NCBI GenBank assembly: GCA_002428485.1
Contig: DIWM01000010.1
Location: forward strand, 1-64,000
Direction of reading: 5' to 3'
Origin: Deltaproteobacteria bacterium UBA6106
GTDB lineage: Bacteria > Desulfobacterota > Syntrophorhabdia > Syntrophorhabdales > Syntrophorhabdaceae
Length of the DNA stretch: 64,000 bases
Shown here: positions 44,065 to 53,925 of the stretch, piece after piece
Layout of the letters: the number at the start of each line of letters is the position of its first letter
How positions within the stretch are numbered: the stretch's first letter is position 1
Translations under genes and position numbers: made by a program
Notes under the pieces: model-generated
Seen by the model: only the letters and a program-made list of their open reading frames with translations
Told to the model about the DNA's origin: nothing
Databases searched by the model: none

Positions 44065-45171
44065 ATGAAAGAAAAACGATTCACCCATGTTGTATTGTGC
44101 GTATTTGTTGCTGTAGCGTGCCTGTTCTTCGGAGATGGTTGTCAAAAGAAGGATGACAAAGCATCTGAGGAGAAGACGTATAATGTGATTGTCCGGGTAT
44201 CAGAGAAACAGCCGTTGCGTCCTTTTATAGAAGCAACGGGGACGTTAAATCCTTACGAAGAAGTAAATATCGGTGCAGAGATAGACGGAATTATTAAGAG
44301 CGTGAAAGTCGATGAGGGTACTGCGGTTACGAGAGGCATGCTTCTCGCGGCAATAGACGATATCGAATACTCCCACGAGGTTATCAGGGCAGAGGCATTT
44401 CTCAAGCAGACTGAAGCGTCGCTTGCCAATACAAAGATCGAATTCACAAGAAAAGAAGCCCTTTTCAAAGAACAGCTTGTAACCAGTCAGCAATTCGACG
44501 ATGTATCTACGCGTCTGGCCCATGCGGAATCTGAGGTTGAAAGGGCGAAGGCGGCCTTGATTATTGCAAAACAAAAGCTTTCAAAGACGAAGATATACTC
44601 ACCCCTTGTTTCCCGGGTCAAGGAAAAAAAGGTGTCATCCGGTGATTTTGTAAAGGTTGGTACGTCTCTTTTCATCCTCATACAGCCTAATCCTCTCAAA
44701 GTTCGTTTTACCGTGCCGGAAAAAGATGTTGGGAAACTGAAGGTTGGTCAGGATGTGATATTGAAGGTTGATGCATTTCAGGATAAAGAGTTTAAAGGAA
44801 AAGTGAATATTGTTTTCCCGAGCCTTGAGGAAAAGACGCGAACACTGGCTGTAGAAGCGCTGGTCCCTAATTCTGATGGCATGTTAAAACCGGGTTTGTT
44901 CACGAAGGTGATATTATATACGGGTGCCGCAAAAGACACTATAGTGGTTCCCGTAACAGCGCTACTCTATGAGGCTGAGAAAGTAAGGTTGTTCACTGTC
45001 AGCGGTGACAGGACAAAAGAGGTACGGGTAAAGATCGGGAGCAAGTATGGCGAGATGATGGAAATAATTGAAGGAATAAAGGAAGGGGAAAAGATCGTTG
45101 TTGCCGGCCAGCAGAGCCTTTCTGGAGGCGTAAAAGTAAGCGTGCAGGCGAGAGAGGGAACTAAACAGTGA
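44065..45171 (+). CDS. RND efflux periplasmic adaptor (membrane fusion protein)
   Basis: 368 residues. The N terminus has a hydrophobic signal ending in FFGDGC, a possible but non-standard lipobox. ATGTLNPYEEVNIGAEIDGII and VDEGTAVTRGMLLAAID are the lipoyl-like half, followed by a helical hairpin (EAFLKQTEASLANTK) and the second half ending in KIYSPLVSRV. The beta-barrel and membrane-proximal domains follow. It joins the RND pump to the TolC-like protein. GGAGCG lies upstream and the gene is 31 bases after the tolC-like stop. Confidence 0.92.
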   Translation: MKEKRFTHVVLCVFVAVACLFFGDGCQKKDDKASEEKTYNVIVRVSEKQPLRPFIEATGTLNPYEEVNIGAEIDGIIKSVKVDEGTAVTRGMLLAAIDDIEYSHEVIRAEAFLKQTEASLANTKIEFTRKEALFKEQLVTSQQFDDVSTRLAHAESEVERAKAALIIAKQKLSKTKIYSPLVSRVKEKKVSSGDFVKVGTSLFILIQPNPLKVRFTVPEKDVGKLKVGQDVILKVDAFQDKEFKGKVNIVFPSLEEKTRTLAVEALVPNSDGMLKPGLFTKVILYTGAAKDTIVVPVTALLYEAEKVRLFTVSGDRTKEVRVKIGSKYGEMMEIIEGIKEGEKIVVAGQQSLSGGVKVSVQAREGTKQ

Positions 45172-45205
45172 TAATAGCATATTGCGGATTAACAAAAAGA
45201 TATCC

Positions 45206-45235
45206 AACAATCGGCAATCGGCAATCAACAATCGG
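45206..45235. repeat. Degenerate tandem repeat (CAATCGG units)
   Basis: Four imperfect units, built on CAATCGG with one CAATCAA variant, fill the junction between the adaptor and RND genes. Confidence 0.5.
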
Positions 45236-45243
45236 GGTATAAA

Positions 45244-48200
45244 GTGTGGCTTTCTGATACGTCTGTTAAACGCCCTGTTTTTGCGACAATGCTGGTTATG
45301 GTCCTTGTTGTCCTGGGGGCTGTGAGTTACCCGAATATCGGAGTTGACCTCTTCCCGAAGATCGATCTGCCGATCGTTAATATCCGGACAACGCTTAAAG
45401 GCGCCAGCTCCGAGATCATGGATATCGACGTCACGGACAAGATCGAGGAGGCGGTCAATACAATAAACGGAATTAAGACGATCACCTCCACAAGCACTGA
45501 AGGCGCATCAGTAATCTCCATTGAGTTCGTGCTCGAAAGGGATATCGACCTTGCGGTACAGGACGTGCGCGAGAAGATCTCGATCATCAGGTCAAAGCTT
45601 CCCACCGACATAGATGAACCGATCGTCGAGAAGGTGGACCCGGATGCAACGCCTGTCCTGTGGTTTGCCCTTCACGGCGAAAAATCTCCCCGGGACCTTT
45701 CCACGTACGCCAATGAGGTCCTGAAAGAGCAGTTCCAGAGGATCAACGGCGTAGGCGCGTTAAGGCTTTATGGGCTGCGTCTCAGGCAGGCAAGGATCTG
45801 GCTGGACAACGACAAGCTGCGGTCTTACGGGATTACCGCACAGGACGTGTCCGGAGCGCTCGCACGAGGAAATGTCGAGCTGCCGGGCGGATCCGTTGAG
45901 GGGAACACGAAAGAATACACAGTAAAGGTAAAAGGCGAATTTCCCACCATTCAGGATTTTAATAATCTCATCGTAGGTTACAGCAAAGGGGCTGCTGTAA
46001 AAATTAAAGACGTGGGGCGTGCCGAAGACGGGATGGAGGAAAAGCGTACCATTGCTCGCTTCAACGGGATGAACTCTGTGAACCTTGGCATCCAGAAACA
46101 GTCCGGCACAAATACCGTTGAGGTTGTAAGCAGGGTCAAGGATGAACTCAGGGCTATAAGAAAGACATTGCCTGCGGGGATGAACCTCTCCGTTGCCTTT
46201 GACCAGTCAGATTTTATAAAGCGGTCTATCAATGAAGTACAGCACCACCTCATATACGGAGGGATATTCGCTATCTTTGCGGTCCTGATCTTTTTAAGAA
46301 ATATAAGGACAACGCTGATAAGCGCATTGGCAATACCGACTTCCGTCATTTCCACCTTTGCCATAATGAACGCCTTCGGGTTTACGTTCAACAATATGTC
46401 GATGCTTGCCCTCTCGCTTTCCATCGGCATTCTCATCGATGATGCGATCATCGTCATCGAGAACATTCACCGGCATATCGAAGAAGGAATGACGCCCAGG
46501 GAGGCTTCGTTTTTTGCCACATCGGAGATAGGGCTCGCAGTTTCAGCGACAACACTTGCAATAATAGTGATATTTATTCCTGTTGCCTTCATGAAAGGGA
46601 TAATAGGAAGGTTTTTCTTCCAGTTTGGCCTCACCGTCGTGTTTGCTGTTATGGTTTCGTGGTTCGTTTCATTCACTCTCACGCCCATGATGTCCTCGTT
46701 GTTCCTGAGGAAGCATGGGGAGGCCCGGGACAGTAAAACCGCTGGAAATACCCCCGGGTCTTTGTATGGCAGATTGGTCCGCCACCATTACCTGAAAAAG
46801 ATATCCGATATGCTTGAGAGGGAATATGAGAGGTTGGAGGGGCAATACAGAACTGTTCTCGTATTTGCGCTCAACCACAGGAAGATGGTCCTTACTATTG
46901 CCGTTGTCGTATTTGTTCTCAGCCTTTCCATAACAAAGTTCATAGGCAAGGAATTTACCCCTTCAGAAGACCAGAGCAGGTTCGTCATCAGGCTGCAGAC
47001 CCCTGTCGATTATTCGATCGAAGAAGTTGACCGTATGTGCAGAAGAGCTGAGGAGGTAGTGAGGAAAGTCCCTGAGGTGACCACGATCCTTTATTCGCAG
47101 GGCGGCGGAGCAACGAGGGAGCTCAACAGGGCGAACCTGATGATCAACCTGAAGCCGAAGTCTCAAAGAAAAAAGAACCAGGAACAGATCAAGGCAGAGA
47201 TAAGAAGATCGTTGAAAAATGTGCCCGGGCTCAGGGCTTCTGTGGAGAATGTTTCCATGATAGGAGGAGGGCAGAGGCAGACGGCGATCCAATACAGCAT
47301 AAGAGGGCTGGATCTTCAGGACCTCGAAACGTATACACGCGACATCGTGAAGCAGTTCTCAAGACTTCCCGGCGTTGTCGATCTCGACACCTCCTTCGAG
47401 ACAGGAAAACCTGAAGTGCGTGTATTTATTGACAGGGACAAGGCTGCCGATCTCGGGATCGATATTGCGACAGTTGCCGAGACGGTTAATTTTCTCATAG
47501 GCGGCGAGGTTGATGTCACCAAGTTCAAGGATGAAGCGAAGGGCAGGCGTTACGATGTCAGGGCGCGGCTGATACCCGGCAACAGGGTGAACCCTGACGA
47601 CATTGGGAAGGTATACGTAAGGGCGAAGGACGGGAGGCTTGTACAGCTCGCAAATATTACGAGTTTTCAGGAAGGCGGAGGATCAAGCGTCATAAACAGG
47701 GTAGACAGGCAGAGGGCGATCACGGTCTTTGCGAACCTCGAGAGGACGCCCCTTGGCAAAGCAAAAGATGAACTCGACAGAGTATCTGCCAACGTCCTTC
47801 CTTCGGGCTATTCAGGGCGGTACAAGGGCCAGGCGGATGTGATGGCAGAGTCTTTCGGCTACCTGATGTTTGCCATGGGGCTCGGTATAATAATGGCGTA
47901 CATGGTGCTTGCAGCGCAATTCGAAAGCTTTATCCATCCCTTCACTGTTCTGCTCTCTATGCCTTTTTCCTTTATAGGGGCCTTTGGAGCGTTGCTGATT
48001 TTCGGTAAAACGCTGAATATTTTCAGTTTCATAGGGCTTATCCTCCTTATGGGCCTTGTAAAGAAGAACGCCATCCTGCTCGTTGATTATACAAATGTGT
48101 TGAGAGGAAGGGGCATGTCACGAAGAGACGCGCTTTTACAGGCAGGACCGGTAAGGCTCCGGCCCATACTCATGACTACCTTCGCGATGATATTGGGCAT

Positions 48201-48405
48201 GATGCCCATAGCTATCGGGATAGGGGAGGGCGCCGAAACCCGTTCGCCGATGGCGCTCGCGACGATAGGAGGTCTCCTCACCTCGCTTCTTCTCACGCTT
48301 GTTGTTATACCCGTTGCCTATGATCTTTTTGATGAGCTGCAGGGGAAGATATTTAAGAAAAAAGTTGAAAGTTCGGAGTCCGGAGCTCTGGGCGAAAAGA
48401 AATGA
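45244..48405 (+). CDS. RND multidrug efflux permease (AcrB/HAE1 type)
   Basis: 1053 residues from GTG 45244. The N terminus is WLSDTSVKRPVFATMLVMVLV. The two membrane blocks have SIGILIDDAIIVIENIHRHIEEG, with the Asp pair used for proton transfer, and MLALSLSIGIL and FIGLILLMGLVKKNAILLVDY, typical of HAE1 pumps. Twelve membrane helices and two large periplasmic loops are expected. It exports hydrophobic compounds with the two preceding gene products. The last ~15 residues lie on a short junction-type repeat (48364-48391). Confidence 0.95.
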   Translation: MWLSDTSVKRPVFATMLVMVLVVLGAVSYPNIGVDLFPKIDLPIVNIRTTLKGASSEIMDIDVTDKIEEAVNTINGIKTITSTSTEGASVISIEFVLERDIDLAVQDVREKISIIRSKLPTDIDEPIVEKVDPDATPVLWFALHGEKSPRDLSTYANEVLKEQFQRINGVGALRLYGLRLRQARIWLDNDKLRSYGITAQDVSGALARGNVELPGGSVEGNTKEYTVKVKGEFPTIQDFNNLIVGYSKGAAVKIKDVGRAEDGMEEKRTIARFNGMNSVNLGIQKQSGTNTVEVVSRVKDELRAIRKTLPAGMNLSVAFDQSDFIKRSINEVQHHLIYGGIFAIFAVLIFLRNIRTTLISALAIPTSVISTFAIMNAFGFTFNNMSMLALSLSIGILIDDAIIVIENIHRHIEEGMTPREASFFATSEIGLAVSATTLAIIVIFIPVAFMKGIIGRFFFQFGLTVVFAVMVSWFVSFTLTPMMSSLFLRKHGEARDSKTAGNTPGSLYGRLVRHHYLKKISDMLEREYERLEGQYRTVLVFALNHRKMVLTIAVVVFVLSLSITKFIGKEFTPSEDQSRFVIRLQTPVDYSIEEVDRMCRRAEEVVRKVPEVTTILYSQGGGATRELNRANLMINLKPKSQRKKNQEQIKAEIRRSLKNVPGLRASVENVSMIGGGQRQTAIQYSIRGLDLQDLETYTRDIVKQFSRLPGVVDLDTSFETGKPEVRVFIDRDKAADLGIDIATVAETVNFLIGGEVDVTKFKDEAKGRRYDVRARLIPGNRVNPDDIGKVYVRAKDGRLVQLANITSFQEGGGSSVINRVDRQRAITVFANLERTPLGKAKDELDRVSANVLPSGYSGRYKGQADVMAESFGYLMFAMGLGIIMAYMVLAAQFESFIHPFTVLLSMPFSFIGAFGALLIFGKTLNIFSFIGLILLMGLVKKNAILLVDYTNVLRGRGMSRRDALLQAGPVRLRPILMTTFAMILGMMPIAIGIGEGAETRSPMALATIGGLLTSLLLTLVVIPVAYDLFDELQGKIFKKKVESSESGALGEKK
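48364..48391. repeat. Degenerate repeat read as the RND C-terminal tail
   Basis: GTTGAAAGTTCGGAGTCCGG and the following bases form related AGTTCGGAG/AGTCCGGAG units that resemble the intergenic repeats nearby, but here they are inside the coding frame. Confidence 0.4.
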
Positions 48406-49544
48406 CGCTCTTTCTGATTACCTTTGTCCTACTTTACGGTACGCTCCATCTGTATCTGTTCGTAAAGCTCCAGTACGCTTTTCACCTCAAACCTGTTTTG
48501 TGCGTCGCTGTTGCCTTTTTCATGGCGATAATGACATGTGCGCCTTTTGCGGTGCGCCTCGCGGAAAGGGCGGGCCATGAGCAGCTTGCGCGCATCATGG
48601 CTTACGCAGGCTATACGTGGATGGGCGTCCTTTTCTTCTTTTTCTCATTATCCATCTGCATCGATATTCTCCGTATGATCACCCATGTTTCCGGCCTTGC
48701 ACTGAAAAAAGATTTTTCTTATTTCACTTCAGCTTATAAGCTGTTTTTCATAGTACCCATGGCATACGCACTCATGGCATCGGCATACGGTTATTGGGAG
48801 GCGAAGAATGTAACTATTGAAAAAGTAATCATAAAGACTCCGAAGATCGCGGAGCATACCGGAAAGATTACGGTCGCACAGATTTCCGATGTACACCTCG
48901 GCCTTATTGTCAGGGAGGGGAGGTTAAAGGGCATTATCGACGCTGTCAGAAAGATAAACCCCGACATTCTCGTTTCCACAGGCGACCTGGTAGACGGACA
49001 GATAGACGGACTGAACGGGCTTATAGGAATGCTTGATGAGATCAAGCCGCAATACGGAAAGTTCGCCGTGACGGGCAATCACGAGTTCTATGCCGGCATT
49101 AAAAAATCCCTCGATTTTACGCAAAAAGCAGGGTTTAGGATATTAAGGGGGGATGGGGTAACCGTCGGTGGGGTTATCAATATTGCCGGTGTTGATGATA
49201 TTGCCGGACTGCCTTTTAACTATGTTGAGATCCCTGAAAGGTTACTGCTTTCAAGGCTTCCGCAAAACCTTTTCACGATTCTCCTGAAGCACCATCCTGT
49301 TGTTGATGAAAACGCGGCGGGCCTGTTCGACCTGCAGCTCTCAGGCCACACGCACAAAGGTCAGATCTTTCCTTTCAGGTTTATAACAAAATTCTTTTTC
49401 CCCATGTACGCGGGATATCACAGCTTACCGAAGGGGTCGAAGCTTTACGTTAACAGGGGTTCAGGGACATGGGGACCGCCGATACGTTTTCTGACGCCGC
49501 CCGAGGTAACGGTAATCGAACTACAACATGGAAGACAAGAATGA
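48402..49544 (+). CDS. Membrane-anchored metallophosphoesterase
   Basis: 380 residues; the start overlaps the RND stop by 4 bases. Four N-terminal membrane helices (to ~residue 130) precede the calcineurin-like domain. Its metal motifs are QISDVHLG (DxH), STGDLVDG (GDxxD), TGNHEFY (GNHE), LKHHPV and LSGHTHKGQIFP (GHxH). It resembles YaeI-like phosphodiesterases that act on lipid head groups or sugar phosphates at the membrane; substrate not known. Confidence 0.88.
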   Translation: MTLFLITFVLLYGTLHLYLFVKLQYAFHLKPVLCVAVAFFMAIMTCAPFAVRLAERAGHEQLARIMAYAGYTWMGVLFFFFSLSICIDILRMITHVSGLALKKDFSYFTSAYKLFFIVPMAYALMASAYGYWEAKNVTIEKVIIKTPKIAEHTGKITVAQISDVHLGLIVREGRLKGIIDAVRKINPDILVSTGDLVDGQIDGLNGLIGMLDEIKPQYGKFAVTGNHEFYAGIKKSLDFTQKAGFRILRGDGVTVGGVINIAGVDDIAGLPFNYVEIPERLLLSRLPQNLFTILLKHHPVVDENAAGLFDLQLSGHTHKGQIFPFRFITKFFFPMYAGYHSLPKGSKLYVNRGSGTWGPPIRFLTPPEVTVIELQHGRQE

Positions 49545-49547
49545 ATC

Positions 49548-49575
49548 CGTAAGTCGTCAGGCGTGAGGCGTAAGG
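49548..49575. repeat. Degenerate tandem repeat (CGTNAGG units)
   Basis: CGTAAGT, CGTCAGG, CGTGAGG and CGTAAGG stand in a row just after the phosphoesterase stop. Confidence 0.5.
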
Positions 49576-49629
49576 GGTTTAATCTCCCCATCATGCATTT
49601 ACACTATCAGCCATTAGCCGCTTAAATAT

Positions 49630-49658
49630 TTGTCTATTCCACACCAAGTGTGTATATT
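49630..49658 (+). promoter_or_regulatory. Promoter of the PPDK-like gene
   Basis: TTGTCT at 49630-49635, a 17-bp spacer and TATATT at 49653-49658. The predicted start of transcription is near 49665. Confidence 0.6.
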
Positions 49659-49663
49659 ATTAT

Positions 49664-49679
49664 GACGGTTTTGACCGTC
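49664..49679. promoter_or_regulatory. Perfect hairpin at the predicted transcription start
   Basis: GACGGT - TTTG - ACCGTC, 6-bp arms around a 4-base loop, sits at the expected +1. It could be an operator or a 5'-end mRNA stem. Confidence 0.45.
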
Positions 49680-49695
49680 GTGAGGATCTATAATT

Positions 49696-52600
49696 ATGGA
49701 AGAAAAGCGGACAGACTGGCAGTCGACGGCCTTGCAGGTGAACCTCGAAAGGACTGCCGCAGTTGTTGAGATACCGGAAGAATACCAGATCCTTCTCGAA
49801 GTGGCAAAAGATCACTACGGAGTCCTTAAACGCACCAGGGAGCTTCTCACAGAAATGCACCACCCGTATGTTAACTGGGAATATGTCTTAACGCAGCTCA
49901 AGACGATCTCTATCGGAGATTTTTATGACTTTAATAATCACAAGGACGGCCTTGAGGCGCTGAAAATGCTTAGCGGGATCTACGTCCGCGTCATCTCATC
50001 GACAGCGTCAGAAGATATCCGGGATGATGCGGTGCGGTATCTCTTTGAATATATGAACATGATGTTTACGCACAGCGAAGAGTTTCTGGAAAGAAACCTG
50101 TCGTTGCTCCCGGCCATTTTTGATCCGCTTTTGAAGATTGCCTGCGCCGGCGGCTTTTTATTAAAAAAAAGTTCAAGCTATTTCAAGACGATCCTGCCTT
50201 TTGCCGACGAACATGACACCTATTTCAGGACAGGCTCCTTTGAATTGTTGCTTTACAATGTTTTTCATACAACATACGAATTCTGGCTTACGCAGCCTGA
50301 CCCTAAGCGCTGGTTGCCGGACGGCAGCGGCTCACGCGAAATGGCTGATCTGTACCGCAGGCTTGTCGGCCCCCTTACGCACGAAAACATCTCCTTACTG
50401 AGCGGGGAACTCGAGAAGCTGCATGGCAGAAGAAACGTGGATGCAAAAGATATATTCAAGGCGTACAACGCTATGCCGGATTTTTTCCAGATAGTGAATG
50501 CCTATTCCGCTGTTGCCGATGAGCTTGAAAAAAGGGAAGTTTTTGCCGGGAGGCATTATCTCATCAAGCTTGATTTTCTCTTTAACGTAATGAATGTCAA
50601 CGGCCTTTCGGACATACACAACAACACCCTGCTTGAGATCAACCGTTGTCTTGGAAAGGTCTTCAGGGAGGAAAGCAGCCACAACCTCCATGATTTTGTC
50701 AGAAGGGTGTTCCTTTTACTGAAAAAGAATGTCACCGCGCACCAGCATCAGGCGACCATAATTGATTGCATAACGACATTCGCGAAAGGCGTCTTCGAAC
50801 AGAACAGCCATTCGCTTGTAGACACCTTTATAGACGAACTTATAGCATTTGGATTTCAGTCTCCGGATGTAAAAGGATCAAACACTGAGTGGCAGGTGCA
50901 GGCAAATCCTGCGCACATAAAGAATATAAGGGCGTGGCTGGAGATCGTTTCGTTGAAGCCGAGATGGACCAAGAGGCTCCTGTCGGCGTTTATTATAAAC
51001 CTGAAGCTGCAAGGTGTTTTTGTCAAGGATACCGACCTTCTGCAGAGAGACATCTCTTCCCTGCTGAATGCTGATATAGCGCCTGCCTACAATCTGGTGA
51101 AGCAGCTCCTGAGGATATTTCCCGTCTATTTCACGGAGATTGGCGCAGAAGGAGAGCTAAGGGACACATCGACAAAAGTGGATGAGCTTACAATGAGGAA
51201 CGATAAGCTGGTTTATTTTCTCCGGAAACAGTCGCACGTGGAGAGCAACAGCCTCCTCGTGCCCTTTGTTGAAGATATATTCCGCTACTGGTATTCCGGA
51301 GACAGGGAGTATGTGAAGAGGCATCTGCCCGGAGAAGTATTTGAGGAGGTACATAACGGCGGAGAGTATTTCGACGGAATGCATAAGATATTGATTAAGC
51401 TTCTTTCAAAAGTGAATGACGATGTCTGCGGTTTTCTCGAATGGGATATGCAAAAGATCAAAGATGAGCTTCATCAGGTCAGCGGAGTATCCGACAGGGA
51501 CAAAGAGCGTGCATCACTCATGATACGGCTCTATCAACTTTTGTTCAAAAAATATAACTATCAACCCATTGACCTTCTGCAGGATCTGGAAGCTTCCTGT
51601 ATGCTTGAACTGTCAAAGATCAGGGGGTTACGGTATGCCCTGAAGAATAAAAATATCTACCGCGCCCTTGTTATCATGATGGAACTGCTCTCAACCCTGA
51701 AGGAGAAGATACTTTCCCCGGGGGAGATTGCCCCCTTTGAAAATATCTATTACAAAAGGCACATTGCTGCAGGCATTCCATCGATGTACGGAACTTACAG
51801 GGAAGAAAAGTTTGAAGCGATGGGGCTGGCCTTCCGCCTTGAGAATTTTGCCGGTGTTCTGTTCCAAAAACTCGTTGAATCCCTGAATCTCAAGTTTATA
51901 ACAAAGAGTACCCTTACCCGGATCCACGAATATCTATGGGTCTATGCAAAAGCGCTTGAGCTTGAAGGGATCGCGACGAAAGGCCTTGTCTCAAAGATGA
52001 AGTATATCTCAAGCGCGTTGCAAGTAAGGCAGTTTTCCATCGATCAGTATATCGATATCTTCCAGTTCATTGAAAAAGGTATACAGGACATCATTCGCGA
52101 TTATTACATTGATGCGCACCGTAACAACCTGTCAATAATCATAAAACAAATGCTCCAGAAGGATGGCAGGACAAAAAGAAGTTCAGAAACAACAAACGAT
52201 GAAGAGCAGATTTACCAGCACTCGGAAAATTTTATACGTTCCATGATATCATCAGCATTCGGGCTCCAGGTGCTCGATAATTTTGTGAATGACATTATCA
52301 GGACATTGAGCGCTGAACTTGAGAAATTCAAGAACAACAAACAGATCCTCAAGCTTGTAATGGCATATATCCCGGAGCTTGCCATATCGCCTATCCACAA
52401 GAGAAATAAAAAAATGGATAATCAGATACTGATCGGCAATAAGGGCTATTTTTTGAAGCAGCTGGTGTCCTTTGATTTTCCGGTGCCTCCCGGTTTTATA
52501 ATCACGACGGAGGTTTTCAGGGGGTATGACGCAGTCATTGCTTACAAATATATTTTCAAGGATTTGAGCCTCAGGATTTATGATGAGGTGGTTGAGCTGG

Positions 52601-53913
52601 AAAGGCTCACGGGGCGGAAGTTCGGAGATCCTGAAAACCCCCTTCTCCTGTCCGTGAGGAGCGGAGCTACGATTTCCCTTCCGGGCATGATGCACTCCTT
52701 TCTCAACGTCGGCATCAACGAGGCGATCGCGGAAGGCCTGGGAAGAAAAAAGCATTACAGGTGGGCTGCATGGGATTCTTACAGGAGGTTTCTGCAGACC
52801 TGGGGGATGTTCAAAGGGCTTGAAAGAAATGTTTTCGATGAGGTCATTAATAACTTCAAACAGCAGTACAACGTGACGCGAAAGATACATTTTAACTCCG
52901 CACAGATGAAACAGCTTGCGCTTTCCTATAAAGAGGCAATAAGGCAGCGAAACGTGGAGATTCCCGATGATCCTGCCGAACAGCTGCAGCAGGCCATCCT
53001 GCAGGTATTTGATTCGTGGTACTCTGAGCAGGCAAAGACATACCGCCACCAGATGCACCTTTCTGATGAGTGGGGAACTGCTGTTATAGTGCAATCGATG
53101 GTGTTCGGCAATCTCGACGAGAATTCAGGATCAGGGGTGATCTTTACAAGGGATCCCAAAGGATCATCGGCGAATATTGCCTTATACGGAGATTTTATCT
53201 TCGGTGTGCAGGGCGACGATATCGTATCAGGGCTTGTAGGGACGTTTCCGATTTCAGAAAAACAACGAATGGCCGAGAGAAGCGATTCCGACGTCTCACT
53301 GGAGAAGAATTTTCCTGATATTTACCATGAGTTGATACGGCTCGTTGAGGTGCTTATCTATGAAAAGGGATTCAACCACCAGGAGATAGAGTTCACCTTT
53401 GAAAACGCAACAAAAAGGGGACTTTATATCCTGCAGACGCGGGATATGATCCAAAGGGAAACAAAAAAAAGAAAGCTGTTTAAAGAGACCCAGGAGCTTT
53501 TAAGCTCTTTTCTCGGCTCCGGGATAGGTGTAAGCGGAGGGGCCCTATGCGGAAGGGCTGTATTTTCAGAGGATGAAATCCGTCATTTTCGTTCAAAGGA
53601 ACCTGATACCCCGCTTATATTGGTAAGGCCTGATACTGTTCCGGATGATGTCGGCGTCCTCCTGCAGGTCGAAGGACTTCTTACTGCAAGAGGGGGAGGG
53701 ACCTCCCATGCAGCGGTGACGATACCTCAATTGCGAAAGGTCGGCGTTGTCGGGTTTGGAAAACTGAAAGTCTATGAATCTGAAGGCTTTTGCACCGTAT
53801 ACAATAAAAAGATAGCCGGCGGAGATTTCATTTGTATTGATGGATGGAGCGGCGCCGTGTATTACGGCCGTCATGAAAGTGACACAGAAGCATCGTACCG
53901 GATAGGAATATAA
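49696..53913 (+). CDS. PPDK-like ATP-grasp / phosphohistidine protein with large unknown N-terminal region, lacking the PEP/pyruvate barrel
   Basis: 1405 residues. From ~910 the sequence follows the nucleotide part of pyruvate phosphate dikinase: IGNKGYFLKQLVSFDFPVPPGFI, LLLSVRSGATISLPGMMHS, WDSYRRFLQTWGMF, DEWGTAVIVQSMVFGN, GSGVIFTRDPKG. The swivel domain follows, with TARGGGTSHAAV (His1338). The protein stops ~65 residues after this His, so the ~350-residue PEP/pyruvate barrel is missing. It could make a phospho-His but not pyruvyl transfer by itself. The first ~900 residues are mainly helical and charged, with no domain I recognise; no signal or membrane segment is seen. It has its own promoter. 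A dikinase acting on another substrate (compare rifampin phosphotransferase and glucan water dikinase) or a regulatory role is possible. Confidence 0.8.
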   Translation: MEEKRTDWQSTALQVNLERTAAVVEIPEEYQILLEVAKDHYGVLKRTRELLTEMHHPYVNWEYVLTQLKTISIGDFYDFNNHKDGLEALKMLSGIYVRVISSTASEDIRDDAVRYLFEYMNMMFTHSEEFLERNLSLLPAIFDPLLKIACAGGFLLKKSSSYFKTILPFADEHDTYFRTGSFELLLYNVFHTTYEFWLTQPDPKRWLPDGSGSREMADLYRRLVGPLTHENISLLSGELEKLHGRRNVDAKDIFKAYNAMPDFFQIVNAYSAVADELEKREVFAGRHYLIKLDFLFNVMNVNGLSDIHNNTLLEINRCLGKVFREESSHNLHDFVRRVFLLLKKNVTAHQHQATIIDCITTFAKGVFEQNSHSLVDTFIDELIAFGFQSPDVKGSNTEWQVQANPAHIKNIRAWLEIVSLKPRWTKRLLSAFIINLKLQGVFVKDTDLLQRDISSLLNADIAPAYNLVKQLLRIFPVYFTEIGAEGELRDTSTKVDELTMRNDKLVYFLRKQSHVESNSLLVPFVEDIFRYWYSGDREYVKRHLPGEVFEEVHNGGEYFDGMHKILIKLLSKVNDDVCGFLEWDMQKIKDELHQVSGVSDRDKERASLMIRLYQLLFKKYNYQPIDLLQDLEASCMLELSKIRGLRYALKNKNIYRALVIMMELLSTLKEKILSPGEIAPFENIYYKRHIAAGIPSMYGTYREEKFEAMGLAFRLENFAGVLFQKLVESLNLKFITKSTLTRIHEYLWVYAKALELEGIATKGLVSKMKYISSALQVRQFSIDQYIDIFQFIEKGIQDIIRDYYIDAHRNNLSIIIKQMLQKDGRTKRSSETTNDEEQIYQHSENFIRSMISSAFGLQVLDNFVNDIIRTLSAELEKFKNNKQILKLVMAYIPELAISPIHKRNKKMDNQILIGNKGYFLKQLVSFDFPVPPGFIITTEVFRGYDAVIAYKYIFKDLSLRIYDEVVELERLTGRKFGDPENPLLLSVRSGATISLPGMMHSFLNVGINEAIAEGLGRKKHYRWAAWDSYRRFLQTWGMFKGLERNVFDEVINNFKQQYNVTRKIHFNSAQMKQLALSYKEAIRQRNVEIPDDPAEQLQQAILQVFDSWYSEQAKTYRHQMHLSDEWGTAVIVQSMVFGNLDENSGSGVIFTRDPKGSSANIALYGDFIFGVQGDDIVSGLVGTFPISEKQRMAERSDSDVSLEKNFPDIYHELIRLVEVLIYEKGFNHQEIEFTFENATKRGLYILQTRDMIQRETKKRKLFKETQELLSSFLGSGIGVSGGALCGRAVFSEDEIRHFRSKEPDTPLILVRPDTVPDDVGVLLQVEGLLTARGGGTSHAAVTIPQLRKVGVVGFGKLKVYESEGFCTVYNKKIAGGDFICIDGWSGAVYYGRHESDTEASYRIGI

Positions 53914-53925
53914 AACAGACCAAAA

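Noticed and set aside
52252..53094. 280-residue minus-strand frame opposite the PPDK-like gene
   Set aside because: Lies across the conserved ATP-grasp motifs of the plus strand and shows no motif of its own.
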